NCBI RefSeq assembly: GCF_900188105.1
Contig: NZ_FZNP01000001.1
Span: forward strand, 1-64,000
Origin: Actinomadura mexicana
GTDB taxonomy: Bacteria > Actinomycetota > Actinomycetes > Streptosporangiales > Streptosporangiaceae
DNA length: 64,000 bases
Reading direction: 5' to 3'
Part shown: one piece after another, positions 37,275-46,090 of the stretch
Layout of the letters: every line of letters begins with the position of its first letter
How positions within the stretch are numbered: the first letter of the stretch is position 1
Program-made: the position numbers and the translations under genes
The notes under the pieces: generated by a model
The model's input: the letters and a program-made list of their open reading frames with translations, nothing else
Databases searched by the model: none
What the model was told of the DNA's origin: nothing

Positions 37275-37924
37275 CCGAGACCATCCGGGTGCTCATCACC
37301 GACGACCACCCGGTGTTCCGGCAGGGGCTGAAGGGGCTGCTGCAGGCGCTCGGGGTGGACGTCGTCGGCGAGGCCGAGAACGGGCCGGGCGCGGTGCGGC
37401 TGGCGGCGGAGCTGCAGCCGGACGTCGTCATCATGGACCTGCACATGCCCGGCGGCAACGGCATCGAGGCCACCCGCACCATCACCCGCACCAGCCCGCG
37501 CATCGGCGTGCTGGTGCTGACGATGTTCCGCGACGACGACTCGGTCTTCGCGGCGATGCGCGCCGGCGCCCGCGGCTACCTGCTGAAGGAGTCGGGCGCG
37601 GAGGAGATCGCCCGCGCCGTGAAGGCGGTCGCGGCGGGCGAGGCCATCTACGGCCCGGAGATCGCGCGCCGCGTGCTCACCTACTTCACCGACATGCCCG
37701 ACCCGCGGCAGGCCGCGTTCCCGCAGCTCACCGAGCGGGAGCGGGAGGTCCTCGAACTGATCGCGCAGGGGCGCAGCAACACCGAGATCGCCGGCACGCT
37801 CTACCTCAGCCAGAAGACCGTCCGCAACCACGTCTCGAACATCTTCATGAAGCTGCACGTCGCCGACCGCGCCCAGGCCATCGTCCTGGCCCGCGAGGCC
37901 GGCCTCGGCGAGTCCCGCGGCTGA
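37271..37924 (+). CDS. NarL/LuxR-type response regulator (partner of the kinase at 36474)
   Basis: A 217-aa two-domain regulator. The receiver domain (about 5-120) has acidic residues D11-D12, phospho-acceptor D56 in VVIMDLHMPGG, and the conserved LKES lysine. A LuxR-type helix-turn-helix (about 147-205) reads LTEREREVLELIAQGRSNTE. It overlaps the kinase gene by 4 nt and is thus its cognate partner. Targets are unknown; the palindrome at 36206 is a candidate site. Confidence 0.92.
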   Translation: MTETIRVLITDDHPVFRQGLKGLLQALGVDVVGEAENGPGAVRLAAELQPDVVIMDLHMPGGNGIEATRTITRTSPRIGVLVLTMFRDDDSVFAAMRAGARGYLLKESGAEEIARAVKAVAAGEAIYGPEIARRVLTYFTDMPDPRQAAFPQLTEREREVLELIAQGRSNTEIAGTLYLSQKTVRNHVSNIFMKLHVADRAQAIVLAREAGLGESRG

Positions 37925-38018
37925 CCCCCGGACTCCCCCTGGCCTCAGCGGGCCCCGGGCCCCGGCTCAGCATGACCCCGCCCCGCGTGGATCGGCCTGC
38001 GGGTCGCTCCGGCCCCGC

Positions 38019-39203
38019 TCAGCGCCCCCCTGCCCTGGACGAGCGGGGCGCGAAGGCTCCGTGCTCGTTCTCGAAGACCAGTGCGGCGAAGCGTTCTCCG
38101 ATGCGCCGGTGGCTTTCGGGGGCCGGGTGGATCTCGTCCGGCAGGGGGAGCTCCGCGTAGTCGGCCTCGCCGTAGAGCGCGCGGCCGTCGAGGTAGTGCA
38201 GGTGGGGATCGCCTGCGGCGCGCCGCGCGGCGATCCCGGCCAGCGCGTCCCTGATGACGGTGAGCGTCAGGCGCCCGCTCGCGACCTCCGCCGGGTCGCC
38301 CAGGGCCCGGAACCGCGGTCGCGGCGCGTCGGGGTCGAGGGCCAGGGGACCCGGCGTGTGCTCCTGGACGGGGCACAGGATCGGCGAGACGAGCAGCAGC
38401 GGCGTCTCGGGGTGCCCCTCGCGGACGGTGTCGAGGAAGCCGTGCACGGCGGGCCCGAACGCGCGCAGGCGCATCGCGTCGGCGTTCACGACATTGATGC
38501 CGATCTTGAGGCTGATCAGGTCGGCGGGCGTGTCGCGGATGGCGCGGGCGGTGAACGGGTCGAGCAGCGCGTTGCCGCCGAAGCCGAGATTGATCAGGTC
38601 CGCCCCGCCGCGGGCGGCGGCCACCGCCGGCCAGGTGGAGGTGGGGCCGGCGGCGGTGGAGCCGTGGCTGATCGAGCTGCCGTGGTGCAGCCACACGGGG
38701 CGCCCGCTGCCCGGGACGGGCTCGACGGGGGCGTCGGTGCGCAGCGCGATCAGCTCGGTGGGCTCGACCTGCGGCAGCCAGATCTCCACGTCCTTGGCCT
38801 CGGCGGCGAGGCCGGCGAACCGGAGGGTGCCCGGCTCTCCCGGGGTGGTGACCGCCTCCTGGGTCGCCATGTCGATGACGGCCAGGTTTCCGCCGGGCAC
38901 GCTTCCCCGGCCCGCCGGGCGCCCGTCGATCACGAGGTCGTAGAGGCCGTCGGGCTGCGGCGGGGTGCCCCGGTAGGCCCGCTTGGTGGGCAGGACGTCC
39001 AGTTCCACGGCGGTGGCCCGGGTGCGGAAGGCCAGCCGCACGCCGGACGGCTGCTCCTCCGTCCTCGCCAGGTACTCGTCCGGGAACTGGACGCGGGCGG
39101 CGAGGGGCAGCCGGTGGGGCAGCACGCCGCGGCCGGTCCGCTCCAGTTCGAGCGCGCCGCGCACGATGCGCGTGTCGATGGGGGTGATGGTCCACTCGGT
39201 CAT
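38019..39203 (-). CDS. SGNH/GDSL-type hydrolase
   Basis: A 394-aa esterase-like enzyme with no signal peptide. Start ATG 39203 has GGAG 7 nt upstream. The N-terminal half (about 1-165) is a beta-rich domain, as in two-domain carbohydrate esterases. The C-terminal SGNH domain has the nucleophile Ser in WLHHGSSISHG, the Gly in NLGFGGNALLD, the Asn in KIGINVVN, and the Asp-His pair in LPDEIHPAPESHRR. The substrate is unknown, possibly an acylated sugar. It is divergent from a TetR regulator that probably represses it through the operator at 39219. Confidence 0.85.
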   Translation of the reverse strand: MTEWTITPIDTRIVRGALELERTGRGVLPHRLPLAARVQFPDEYLARTEEQPSGVRLAFRTRATAVELDVLPTKRAYRGTPPQPDGLYDLVIDGRPAGRGSVPGGNLAVIDMATQEAVTTPGEPGTLRFAGLAAEAKDVEIWLPQVEPTELIALRTDAPVEPVPGSGRPVWLHHGSSISHGSTAAGPTSTWPAVAAARGGADLINLGFGGNALLDPFTARAIRDTPADLISLKIGINVVNADAMRLRAFGPAVHGFLDTVREGHPETPLLLVSPILCPVQEHTPGPLALDPDAPRPRFRALGDPAEVASGRLTLTVIRDALAGIAARRAAGDPHLHYLDGRALYGEADYAELPLPDEIHPAPESHRRIGERFAALVFENEHGAFAPRSSRAGGR

Positions 39204-39218
39204 TGTCCGTCTCCATAT

Positions 39219-39233
39219 CCTAATATAATTAGG
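39219..39233. promoter_or_regulatory. TetR-type operator in the SGNH/tetR intergenic region
   Basis: CCTAAT-ATA-ATTAGG is a perfect inverted repeat in an unusually AT-rich 63-bp space between two divergent genes. Its position, 16 bp before the hydrolase start and 34 bp before tetR, fits an operator shared by both promoters. Confidence 0.7.
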
Positions 39234-39266
39234 CAAACACCAACTTACTCTAGGTAGGGAGGTCCC

Positions 39267-39863
39267 ATGGCGCGAGCGGGCATCACCCCCGACCGCCTCG
39301 CCCGGACGGCGGCGGAGCTGGCCGACGACATCGGCTTCGACCGGCTGACCGTCTCGGCGGTGGCGCGCAGGCTCGGCGTCAAGGACCCGAGCCTGTACGC
39401 GCACATCGAGAACGCGCGGGAGCTGAAGGTGCGGGTCGCGCTGCTGGCCCTGGAGGAGCTGGCCGACCGCGTCGCGGGCGCGGTGGCGGGGCGCGCGGCC
39501 AAGGACGCTCTCGTGGCGTGCGCCGGCGCCTACCGCGCCTACGCCGCCGAGCATCCCGGGCGGTACGCCGCGGCCCGCTTCGACCTCGACCCGGAGACGG
39601 CGGCGGCGAGCGCCGGGCCCCGGCACGCGGAGATGACGAGGGCGATCCTGCGCGGGTACGACCTGCCGGAACCCGACCAGACGGACGCGGTCCGCTTCCT
39701 CGGCAGCGTGTTCCACGGCTACGTGAGCCTGGAGCTGGCGGGCGCCTTCGGCCACACGCCCCGCGAGGCCGACGCGTCGTGGGCGTGGGCGCTGGACACG
39801 GTCGACTTCGCCCTCAGGAACCACCCGTCCCGCGAGGCCGCCCCGGGCGGGACGCGGCCCTAG
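39267..39863 (+). CDS. TetR/AcrR family regulator
   Basis: A 198-aa repressor. The N-terminal helix-turn-helix (about 6-52) reads [25 protein letters not shown]. The C-terminal ligand-binding domain, with [16 protein letters not shown], is of the WHG/TetR_C_33 type. Start ATG 39267 follows AGGGAGG. It is probably an autoregulated local repressor of the divergent SGNH hydrolase; its ligand is unknown, perhaps the ester substrate or its product. Confidence 0.9.
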   Translation: MARAGITPDRLARTAAELADDIGFDRLTVSAVARRLGVKDPSLYAHIENARELKVRVALLALEELADRVAGAVAGRAAKDALVACAGAYRAYAAEHPGRYAAARFDLDPETAAASAGPRHAEMTRAILRGYDLPEPDQTDAVRFLGSVFHGYVSLELAGAFGHTPREADASWAWALDTVDFALRNHPSREAAPGGTRP

Positions 39864-39870
39864 CCCGGAA

Positions 39871-39915
39871 ACGCCGAGAGCAGCGGTGCCATGGGGCGCC
39901 CGCTGCTCTCGGCGT
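39871..39915. terminator. Terminator after tetR
   Basis: ACGCCGAGAGCAGCG (39871-39885) pairs over 15 bp with its complement at 39901-39915, leaving a 15-nt loop. It begins 8 bp after the tetR stop codon and is placed to stop transcription towards clpX. Confidence 0.8.
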
Positions 39916-39923
39916 CAGTTCTG

Positions 39924-40049
39924 GTGCGGTGTGTCAGGTCTCGTGCGGTGTGTCAGGTCTCGTGCGGTGTGTCAGGTCTCGTGCGGTGTGTCAGGTCTCG
40001 TGCGGTGTGTCAGGTCTCGCGCGGTGTCAGGCCGTTCTCCGCGGTGTCA
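39924..40049. repeat. Array of five perfect 19-bp tandem repeats plus degenerate copies
   Basis: The unit GTGCGGTGTGTCAGGTCTC is repeated five times without a gap (39924-40018), followed by two shortened copies with the core GCGGTGTCAGGCC at 40020 and 40041. The last copy contains the clpX stop codon (TCA at 40047-40049 on the plus strand), so the array seems to have grown from the 3' end of clpX. There are no spacers, so it is not CRISPR. Confidence 0.95.
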
Positions 40050-41321
40050 GGCCGACTTCTCCCGCGGCTCGCGCTTGGGGCGGTCGCGCGGGACGAGCGT
40101 CGGGTTGACGTGCTCCAGGACGGCCTCGCGGGTGATGACGACGCGGGCGACGTCCTGGCGGCTCGGTACCTCGTACATCACCGACAGGAGCACCTCCTCC
40201 ATGATCGCGCGGAGGCCGCGGGCCCCGGTGCCGCGCAGGATGGCCTGGTCGGCGATGGCCTCCAGGGCGTCGTCGGTGAACTCCAGGTCGACCCCGTCGA
40301 GCTCGAAGAGGCGGTGGTACTGGCGCACCAGCGCGTTCTTCGGCTCGGTGAGGATGTTGATCAGGGCCTCGCGGTCCAGGTTGTGCACGGAGGTGATCAC
40401 CGGGAGCCGGCCGATGAACTCGGGGATCATGCCGAACTTCAGCAGGTCCTCGGGCATCACGTCGCCGAGCACGGCCGACGACACCTCGAAGTCGGACTTG
40501 GAGCGGATCTGCGCTCCGAAGCCCATGCCCTGCTTGCCGACCCGGGACTCGACGATCTTCTCCAGGCCGGCGAACGCGCCACCGCAGATGAACAGCACGT
40601 TGGTGGTGTCGATCTGGATGAACTCCTGGTGCGGGTGCTTGCGGCCGCCCTGCGGCGGGACGCTCGCGGTGGTGCCCTCAAGGATCTTCAGCAGGGCCTG
40701 CTGGACGCCCTCCCCCGACACGTCCCGGGTGATCGACGGGTTCTCGCTCTTGCGAGCGATCTTGTCGACCTCGTCGATGTAGATGATCCCGGTCTCGGCC
40801 TTCTTGACGTCGTAGTCGGCCGCCTGGATCAGCTTGAGGAGGATGTTCTCCACGTCCTCCCCGACGTAGCCCGCCTCCGTCAGCGCCGTGGCGTCCGCGA
40901 TGGCGAACGGGACGTTGAGCAGCTTGGCGAGCGTCTGCGCGAGCAGCGTCTTGCCGGAACCGGTGGGACCGAGGAGCAGGATGTTGGACTTGCCCAGCTC
41001 GACCATGTCGTCACGGCCGGTGTCACCCGACTGGATCCGCTTGTAGTGGTTGTAGACGGCGACGGACAGCGCCTTCTTCGCCGTGTCCTGCCCGATCACG
41101 TAGGAGTCGAGGAACTCGTAGATCTCCCGCGGTTTGGGCAGGTTGTCCCACTTGAGGTCGGAGGTCTCGGAGAGCTCCTCCTCAATGATCTCGTTGCAGA
41201 GATCGATGCACTCGTCGCAGATGTACACGCCCGGGCCCGCGATGAGCTTTTTGACCTGCTTCTGGCTCTTCCCGCAGAACGAGCACTTGAGCAGGTCACC
41301 GCCGTCGCCGATGCGTGCCAC
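40047..41321 (-). CDS. clpX: ATP-dependent Clp protease ATP-binding subunit ClpX
   Basis: A 424-aa AAA+ unfoldase that feeds tagged proteins into ClpP. The N-terminal zinc finger has CSFCGKSQ and CDECIDLC (about 14-42). Walker A is [10 protein letters not shown], the pore loop is AGYVGED, Walker B is [11 protein letters not shown], and the ClpP-docking IGF loop lies in the QGMGFGAQ region. Length and motifs are normal. It follows clpP2 and clpP1 downstream of tig, the usual actinobacterial order, with a 172-bp gap that may carry its own promoter. Its last codons run into the 19-bp repeat array. Confidence 0.98.
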   Translation of the reverse strand: MARIGDGGDLLKCSFCGKSQKQVKKLIAGPGVYICDECIDLCNEIIEEELSETSDLKWDNLPKPREIYEFLDSYVIGQDTAKKALSVAVYNHYKRIQSGDTGRDDMVELGKSNILLLGPTGSGKTLLAQTLAKLLNVPFAIADATALTEAGYVGEDVENILLKLIQAADYDVKKAETGIIYIDEVDKIARKSENPSITRDVSGEGVQQALLKILEGTTASVPPQGGRKHPHQEFIQIDTTNVLFICGGAFAGLEKIVESRVGKQGMGFGAQIRSKSDFEVSSAVLGDVMPEDLLKFGMIPEFIGRLPVITSVHNLDREALINILTEPKNALVRQYHRLFELDGVDLEFTDDALEAIADQAILRGTGARGLRAIMEEVLLSVMYEVPSRQDVARVVITREAVLEHVNPTLVPRDRPKREPREKSA

Positions 41322-41493
41322 CCAACCGTCTCCTTTTCGTGGGGCCGCCAGCCTTGGAGGATGCGGCGCAGCTGGTTGCGTCCCAGAGGCTCACGACGTC
41401 GGATTCGACGTTACCGCCTCCAGCGGACTTGGAAAGCCCCTCGCCCGGAAGTGTGACGACCGGGCTGGGGGACTCCCTCGTCCTCGTGCCGTC

Positions 41494-42189
41494 TCAGGAC
41501 GACACTACCTCGGCCTTCCGCTTCCTGCTGGCGAAGACGTCGTCGATGAGGCCGTAGTCCTTGGCCTCGGCCGCCGTGAGGATCTTGTCGCGCTCGATGT
41601 CGCGGCGGACCTCGTCGATGCCCTTGCCGCTGTGCTCGGCGAGGATCGTCTCCAGCAGATCGCGGATTCGCATGATCTCGCGGGCCTGGATCTCGATGTC
41701 GCTGGACTGGCCGTAGCTGCCCTCGGTCGCGGGCTGGTGGATCAGGATCCGCGAGTTGGGCAGCGCCGCCCGCTTGCCCGGCGTCCCGGCCGCGAGCAGC
41801 ACCGCCGCGGCGGACGCGGCCTGGCCGATGCACACGGTCTGGATCTCGGGCTTGACGAACTGCATCGTGTCGTAGATCGCCGTCATGGCGGTGAACGAGC
41901 CGCCCGGCGAGTTGATGTAGATGCTGATGTCGCGGTCGGGGTCGATCGACTCCAGCGTGATCAGCTGGGCCATCACGTCGTTGGCGGACGCGTCGTCGAT
42001 CTGCACGCCGAGGAAGATGATCCGCTCTTCGAAGAGCTTGTTGTACGGGTTCATCTCCTTGACCCCGTACGTGGTGCGCTCGACGAAGGACGGAATGATG
42101 TAGCGGTCGTCGACCGGCCTCGGAGTTCCGCCGGCGTGCACGCCGGGCCGGACCATATCGCCGATACCGGGTCGGATGAAGTCGCTCAC
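41494..42189 (-). CDS. clpP2: ATP-dependent Clp protease proteolytic subunit (ClpP2 position)
   Basis: A 231-aa serine peptidase subunit. The nucleophile Ser is in [16 protein letters not shown] and the His in [13 protein letters not shown]. The N-terminus of about 35 residues is long and may be processed. It lies 28 bp after the clpP1-type gene, and both are expected to assemble into one mixed tetradecamer in actinobacteria. The naming follows gene order (tig, clpP1, clpP2, clpX). Confidence 0.97.
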   Translation of the reverse strand: MSDFIRPGIGDMVRPGVHAGGTPRPVDDRYIIPSFVERTTYGVKEMNPYNKLFEERIIFLGVQIDDASANDVMAQLITLESIDPDRDISIYINSPGGSFTAMTAIYDTMQFVKPEIQTVCIGQAASAAAVLLAAGTPGKRAALPNSRILIHQPATEGSYGQSSDIEIQAREIMRIRDLLETILAEHSGKGIDEVRRDIERDKILTAAEAKDYGLIDDVFASRKRKAEVVSS

Positions 42190-42217
42190 TGTGTGCCTCC
42201 GATTCGTTGTGAGGTCG

Positions 42218-42856
42218 TCAGGAGACGGGGCCCTCGGAGGGCACCTGGGTGGCGCTGAGCACGACGTGGTCGACGAACCCGTAGTCCTTGGCCTCGTCGG
42301 CGGTGAACCAGCGGTCCCGGTCGGAGTCGCGCTCGATCTGGTCGAGCTCCTGGCCGGTGTGCTCGGCGATCTTCTCGGCGAGCGTCTTCTTCACGTACAG
42401 CATCTGCTCGGCCTGGATCTTGATGTCGGAGGCGGTGCCGCCGATGCCGCCGGACGGCTGGTGCATCATGATCCGCGCGTGCGGCAGGGCGTACCGCTTG
42501 CCCCGGGCGCCCGCGCACAGCAGGAACTGGCCCATCGACGCGGCCAGGCCCATGCCGACCGTGACGACGTCGTTCGGGACGTACTGCATGATGTCGTAGA
42601 TCGCCATGCCTGCGGTGACGGAGCCACCTGGCGAGTTGATGTAGAGCGTGATGTCGCGGCGGCCGTCCTCGGCCGACAGCAGCAGGAGCTCGGCGCAGAT
42701 GCGGTTGGCGATGTCGTCGTCGACCTGCTGGCCGAGGAAGACGATGCGCTCGCGCAGCAGCCGCTGGAACAGCTGGTCGCCCAGAGGCAACAGGGGCGCC
42801 TCGGCGACCCGCGCCTGGATACGCGACGACTCGTCGAAAGTCGGAGGCATGCTCAC
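42218..42856 (-). CDS. clpP1: ATP-dependent Clp protease proteolytic subunit (ClpP1 position)
   Basis: A 212-aa peptidase subunit starting at GTG 42856, with GGAGG 8 nt upstream; ATG 42850 is too far from that site. The nucleophile Ser is in [14 protein letters not shown] and the His in [11 protein letters not shown]. It pairs with the next gene (28 bp) to form the ClpP1P2 protease. A strong terminator separates it from tig, so the clp genes have their own promoter in 42857-43033; an inverted repeat GCGAA/TTCGC is present there at 42987-43001, but its role is unknown. Confidence 0.97.
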   Translation of the reverse strand: MSMPPTFDESSRIQARVAEAPLLPLGDQLFQRLLRERIVFLGQQVDDDIANRICAELLLLSAEDGRRDITLYINSPGGSVTAGMAIYDIMQYVPNDVVTVGMGLAASMGQFLLCAGARGKRYALPHARIMMHQPSGGIGGTASDIKIQAEQMLYVKKTLAEKIAEHTGQELDQIERDSDRDRWFTADEAKDYGFVDHVVLSATQVPSEGPVS

Positions 42857-43033
42857 CGGGTGTTCCTCCGGTCCTTTTAATCGGTTCGGATGATTGGACA
42901 TTAACGCGCTCACGGGCCTACTCACGCCCGGGGGCCCGGCTTTTCGCCAGGGGCGTACCCGGCGCGGCCCCGGCGACGCGCACGTTGCGAACGATCTTCG
43001 CCGCCGCGCCAGGCCGGGAGACCCCGCTCACGC

Positions 43034-43070
43034 GCACGCCCCGCACCCGTCGTACGGGTGCGGGGCGTGC
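43034..43070 (-). terminator. Terminator of tig
   Basis: The arms 43034-43049 and 43055-43070 pair perfectly over 16 bp around a TCGTA loop. It begins 30 bp after the tig stop codon. It isolates tig from the clpP1-clpP2-clpX genes, which probably have their own stress-regulated promoter. Confidence 0.88.
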
Positions 43071-43099
43071 CCGGTGCCTCACGGACGTCCAGAGAAGCT

Positions 43100-44587
43100 C
43101 TAGGCGTCCTTGTTCTTGGCGTCCTGCTCGTCGGCAGCCTCGGCCGCCGGGGTCTCCTCAGCGGCGGTCTCAGCCGTCTCCTCGGGGGTCCCCTCCTGCG
43201 CGCCGTCCTCGGCGTCCGCGTCCGCGGCGTCCGCGGCGGCGTCCTCGGCCTGGACGGTCTCGCCGTTCAGCTCGCGCTGCACGGCGTCGACGTCGATCTC
43301 GTTGCCCGACTCGTCCTTGACCGTGACGTGCTCGACCACGAGGTTCAGCGCCTTGCTGCGCAGCACCTCCGAGACGATCGCCGGGAGCTGGTTGTTCTGC
43401 GTCAGGTACTCGGCGAGCTGCTGCGGCTGCACGCCCATCTGCATCGCCTGCGTGACGACGTACTCGCTGAGCTCCTCGTTCTCGACGTTCAGCTCCTCCT
43501 GGACGGCGAGCTGGTCGAGCACGAAGCCGCCCTTGACCGCGAGCCGGGCCGCGTCGGCGACCTCGGTGTCGAACTCCTCGGCGGTCTTCTCCTCTTCCTT
43601 GAGGTAGTCGTCCCTGGTCATGCCCGCCATCTGGAGCTGCTGCTCCAGCTGCTGGTTGCGGCGGTCGACCTCCTCTTCCACGACCTTCTCGGGAAGCGGG
43701 ATGTCGACCTTCTCCAGGAGCGCCTCAAGGGCCTTGTCGCGCGCCTCGGACAGCTGCTGCAGCTTCACCTGCCGGCCGAGCCGGACGCGCACGTCCTCGC
43801 GCAGCTCCTCGATGGTGTCGAACTCGCTCGCGAGCTGGGCGAACTCGTCGTCCAGGTCGGGCAGGTTCTTCACCTTGACGCTCTGCACGGTGACGGTGAT
43901 CTCGGCCTCCTCGCCGGCGTGCTCGCCGCCGACCAGGGTGCCGGTGAAGGTCTTGTCCTCGCCCGCGGCGAGGCCGACGATGGCCTCGTCCAGGCCCTCG
44001 ATCGCGGAGTTGCTGCCGACCTCGTAGGAGTAACCGGTGGTGGAGGCGTCCTCGATCTCCTCGCCGTCGATCCGCGCGACGAGGTCGATGGTGGCGAAGT
44101 CGCCGTCCTCGGCCGCGCGCTCGGCGCCGGTGAGGGAGGCGAAGCGCTCGCGGAGGTTGTCGATGGTCTCGCCGACCTGCTCGTCGGTGACCTCGGCGTC
44201 CTCGACGACGACCTCCAGGCCGTCGTAGTCGGGCACCTCGAACTTCGGCCGGATGTCGACCTCGGCGGTGAAGGCGAACTGGGTGCCGTCCTCCAGCTCG
44301 GTCACCTCGACGTCGGGCTGCCCGAGCACGAAGATCTCGGACTCCTCGACGGCGCGGCCGTACAGCTCGGGAAGCGCGTCGTTGACCGCCTCCTGGAGGA
44401 CCGCGCCCCGGCCGACGTACTTGTCGATCAGCGGGGCGGGAACCTTGCCGGGCCGGAAGCCCTTGATCCGCACCTGCTGCGAGATCTCCTTGTACGCCTT
44501 GTCGAGGTTCGGCTTGAGCTCGTCGAACGGAACCTCGACGGTGAGCTTGACCCGCGTGGGGGTCAGCTCCTCGACATCGGTCTTCAC
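43100..44587 (-). CDS. tig: Trigger factor
   Basis: A 495-aa ribosome-bound chaperone and peptidyl-prolyl isomerase. The N-terminal ribosome-binding domain has the signature GFRPGKVPAPLI (near 44-55). The FKBP-like domain (about 160-245) starts GDFATIDLVARIDGE. The C-terminal chaperone arms follow, and the last 55 residues form an Ala/Glu/Asp-rich acidic tail typical of high-GC actinobacteria. It lies immediately upstream of clpP1, the widely conserved arrangement for folding and degradation genes. Confidence 0.97.
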   Translation of the reverse strand: MKTDVEELTPTRVKLTVEVPFDELKPNLDKAYKEISQQVRIKGFRPGKVPAPLIDKYVGRGAVLQEAVNDALPELYGRAVEESEIFVLGQPDVEVTELEDGTQFAFTAEVDIRPKFEVPDYDGLEVVVEDAEVTDEQVGETIDNLRERFASLTGAERAAEDGDFATIDLVARIDGEEIEDASTTGYSYEVGSNSAIEGLDEAIVGLAAGEDKTFTGTLVGGEHAGEEAEITVTVQSVKVKNLPDLDDEFAQLASEFDTIEELREDVRVRLGRQVKLQQLSEARDKALEALLEKVDIPLPEKVVEEEVDRRNQQLEQQLQMAGMTRDDYLKEEEKTAEEFDTEVADAARLAVKGGFVLDQLAVQEELNVENEELSEYVVTQAMQMGVQPQQLAEYLTQNNQLPAIVSEVLRSKALNLVVEHVTVKDESGNEIDVDAVQRELNGETVQAEDAAADAADADAEDGAQEGTPEETAETAAEETPAAEAADEQDAKNKDA

Positions 44588-44881
44588 TGGGGTCGGTCTC
44601 CTTGATCGGGCGCTGTCTCGGCCGCGGCGTTCGACGCGTTCTCTTCCTCTTTACGTGCGAGTCCTCGGCCTCCACGCAGCGGGCTGCGCCGTGGTGCTCG
44701 GCCGGTCAGTCTCTCGGCGGCGCGGGCACGCCGAAATACGGCTCCGCGCCTTCGCGCGGCCAAGTCTATGGGGTCACGGCGCCGGCTGCGGACATCGGAG
44801 GCCCACAACCCCGGCGAATCCGCGTCAACGCTGCCGCACGGGCAGTGACATGGGGCACCGGGACCCCCATACTCGTCCGGG

Positions 44882-46039
44882 ATGAACGGGATAGCCGCGG
44901 CCTTCAGTGCGACCGGTCTCTACTACCTCGGGTTCGCCGTGTTCAAGCTGGCGGCGGACCGGATGCCCGCTGTACGGGGCAACCGCATCCCGCACATGGT
45001 GTGGACGATCGTGAGCAACTGGGTCTTCCTGATCGCGCTCGGGATCGTGCTCGGCGGGCTCGGCCTGCAGATCCTCGCGCTGCGCAACCTGCCGCTGTCC
45101 ACCGCGGTACCGATCTTCATGTCCGGGATCGTGCCGCTGCTGCTGATCGCGCTGGTCTTCTTCGGCGAGCGGCTGACCCCGCGCGAGTGGCTCAGCCTGG
45201 TGCTGATCGGCGCGGCGATCCTGCTGCTCACCGCGTCGCTGCGGGGAGACGAGCCGATCGGCTCGGCGGACGCGCCGCTGTGGAGGATCGCCGCGGTGGT
45301 CGCCCCCGCGGTGCTGGTGCCGGTGCTGATCCTGGTCCTCGGCGACCACCGGCCCGACGGCCGGCACGCGCGCCCGGTGACCGGCATCGCCTACGGGCTG
45401 AGCTCGGGGTTCCCGGTCGGCACCGCCGAGCTGGCGATCAAGGGGTGGAGCGACGACGCGCACGCCACGAGCCTGCGGATCGCCGCGACGCCGTGGCCGT
45501 ACCTGACGGTGGTGGCGGCGGCCATCGGGTTCGGGATCATGGTCATGGCGTTCCAGCGCTGCCGGGCGTCGATCGTGGCCACCGTGATGACGGTGAGCGC
45601 CAAGACCTATCTGCTGACGATGGGCACCTTCCTCTACGCCGAGCCGTGGCCGCAGGACGCGGGGCACTCGGCCGTGCGGCTGGGCGCGCTGGCGCTGGGC
45701 GCGATAGCCGTTCTGCAGTTCCCCCGGCACCGGCCGATTCCGGACGGGCCCGACGGTTCCTCCGCGGAGGAACCGGACGCATTGGACCCGTTCGGCGGCA
45801 CGGCGGTCGGCGGGCCGGTACTGGGCGGTCCGAGGCTCGGCCAGGCGCACCAGCCTGCTCCGCAGGTGCCGCCGCAGCGTTCCCCGTACGCGCGGGATCC
45901 GCTCGGCCAGGGACCCTACGACCGGCCCGGGGCATCTCCCTCCGAGGCGGCGGCGCCGCAGCCGCGCCCTCCCGGCCGCCCGCAGCGCCCGACCGAGACG
46001 GACTCGGACGGGCGGTGGCGCGGCTTCGGCGACGGCTGA
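44882..46039 (+). CDS. DMT-superfamily (EamA-like) transporter with proline-rich tail
   Basis: A 385-aa membrane protein with about nine helices in the first 285 residues, arranged like drug/metabolite transporters. Recognisable pieces are LRNLPLSTAVPIFMSGIVPLLL and FFGERLTPREWLSLVLIGAAIL, the usual end of an EamA repeat. The remaining 100 residues are hydrophilic, Pro/Gln-rich and probably a cytoplasmic disordered tail. Start ATG 44882 has no strong ribosome site. It is divergent from tig (294-bp space without other features) and convergent with tex. The substrate is unknown. Confidence 0.75.
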   Translation: MNGIAAAFSATGLYYLGFAVFKLAADRMPAVRGNRIPHMVWTIVSNWVFLIALGIVLGGLGLQILALRNLPLSTAVPIFMSGIVPLLLIALVFFGERLTPREWLSLVLIGAAILLLTASLRGDEPIGSADAPLWRIAAVVAPAVLVPVLILVLGDHRPDGRHARPVTGIAYGLSSGFPVGTAELAIKGWSDDAHATSLRIAATPWPYLTVVAAAIGFGIMVMAFQRCRASIVATVMTVSAKTYLLTMGTFLYAEPWPQDAGHSAVRLGALALGAIAVLQFPRHRPIPDGPDGSSAEEPDALDPFGGTAVGGPVLGGPRLGQAHQPAPQVPPQRSPYARDPLGQGPYDRPGASPSEAAAPQPRPPGRPQRPTETDSDGRWRGFGDG

Positions 46040-46040
46040 A

Positions 46041-46069
46041 CGGCGCCCCGGCGCGAAGCCGGGACGCCG
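46041..46069. terminator. Bidirectional terminator between the DMT gene and tex
   Basis: CGGCGCCCCGGC (46041-46052) pairs with GCCGGGACGCCG (46058-46069), one mismatch, loop GCGAA. It fills the space between two convergent genes. Confidence 0.78.
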
Positions 46070-46090
46070 CTCTGTCCGCGTGGCCGGGCC

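Noticed and set aside
39924..40049. CRISPR-like array
   Set aside because: The 19-bp units touch each other with no spacers, and no cas gene is present.
42987..43001. ClgR-type operator before clpP1
   Set aside because: GCGAA-CGATC-TTCGC is an inverted repeat, but the half-sites point the opposite way to the CGC(N5)GCG pattern I know for ClgR. It remains an unassigned repeat.
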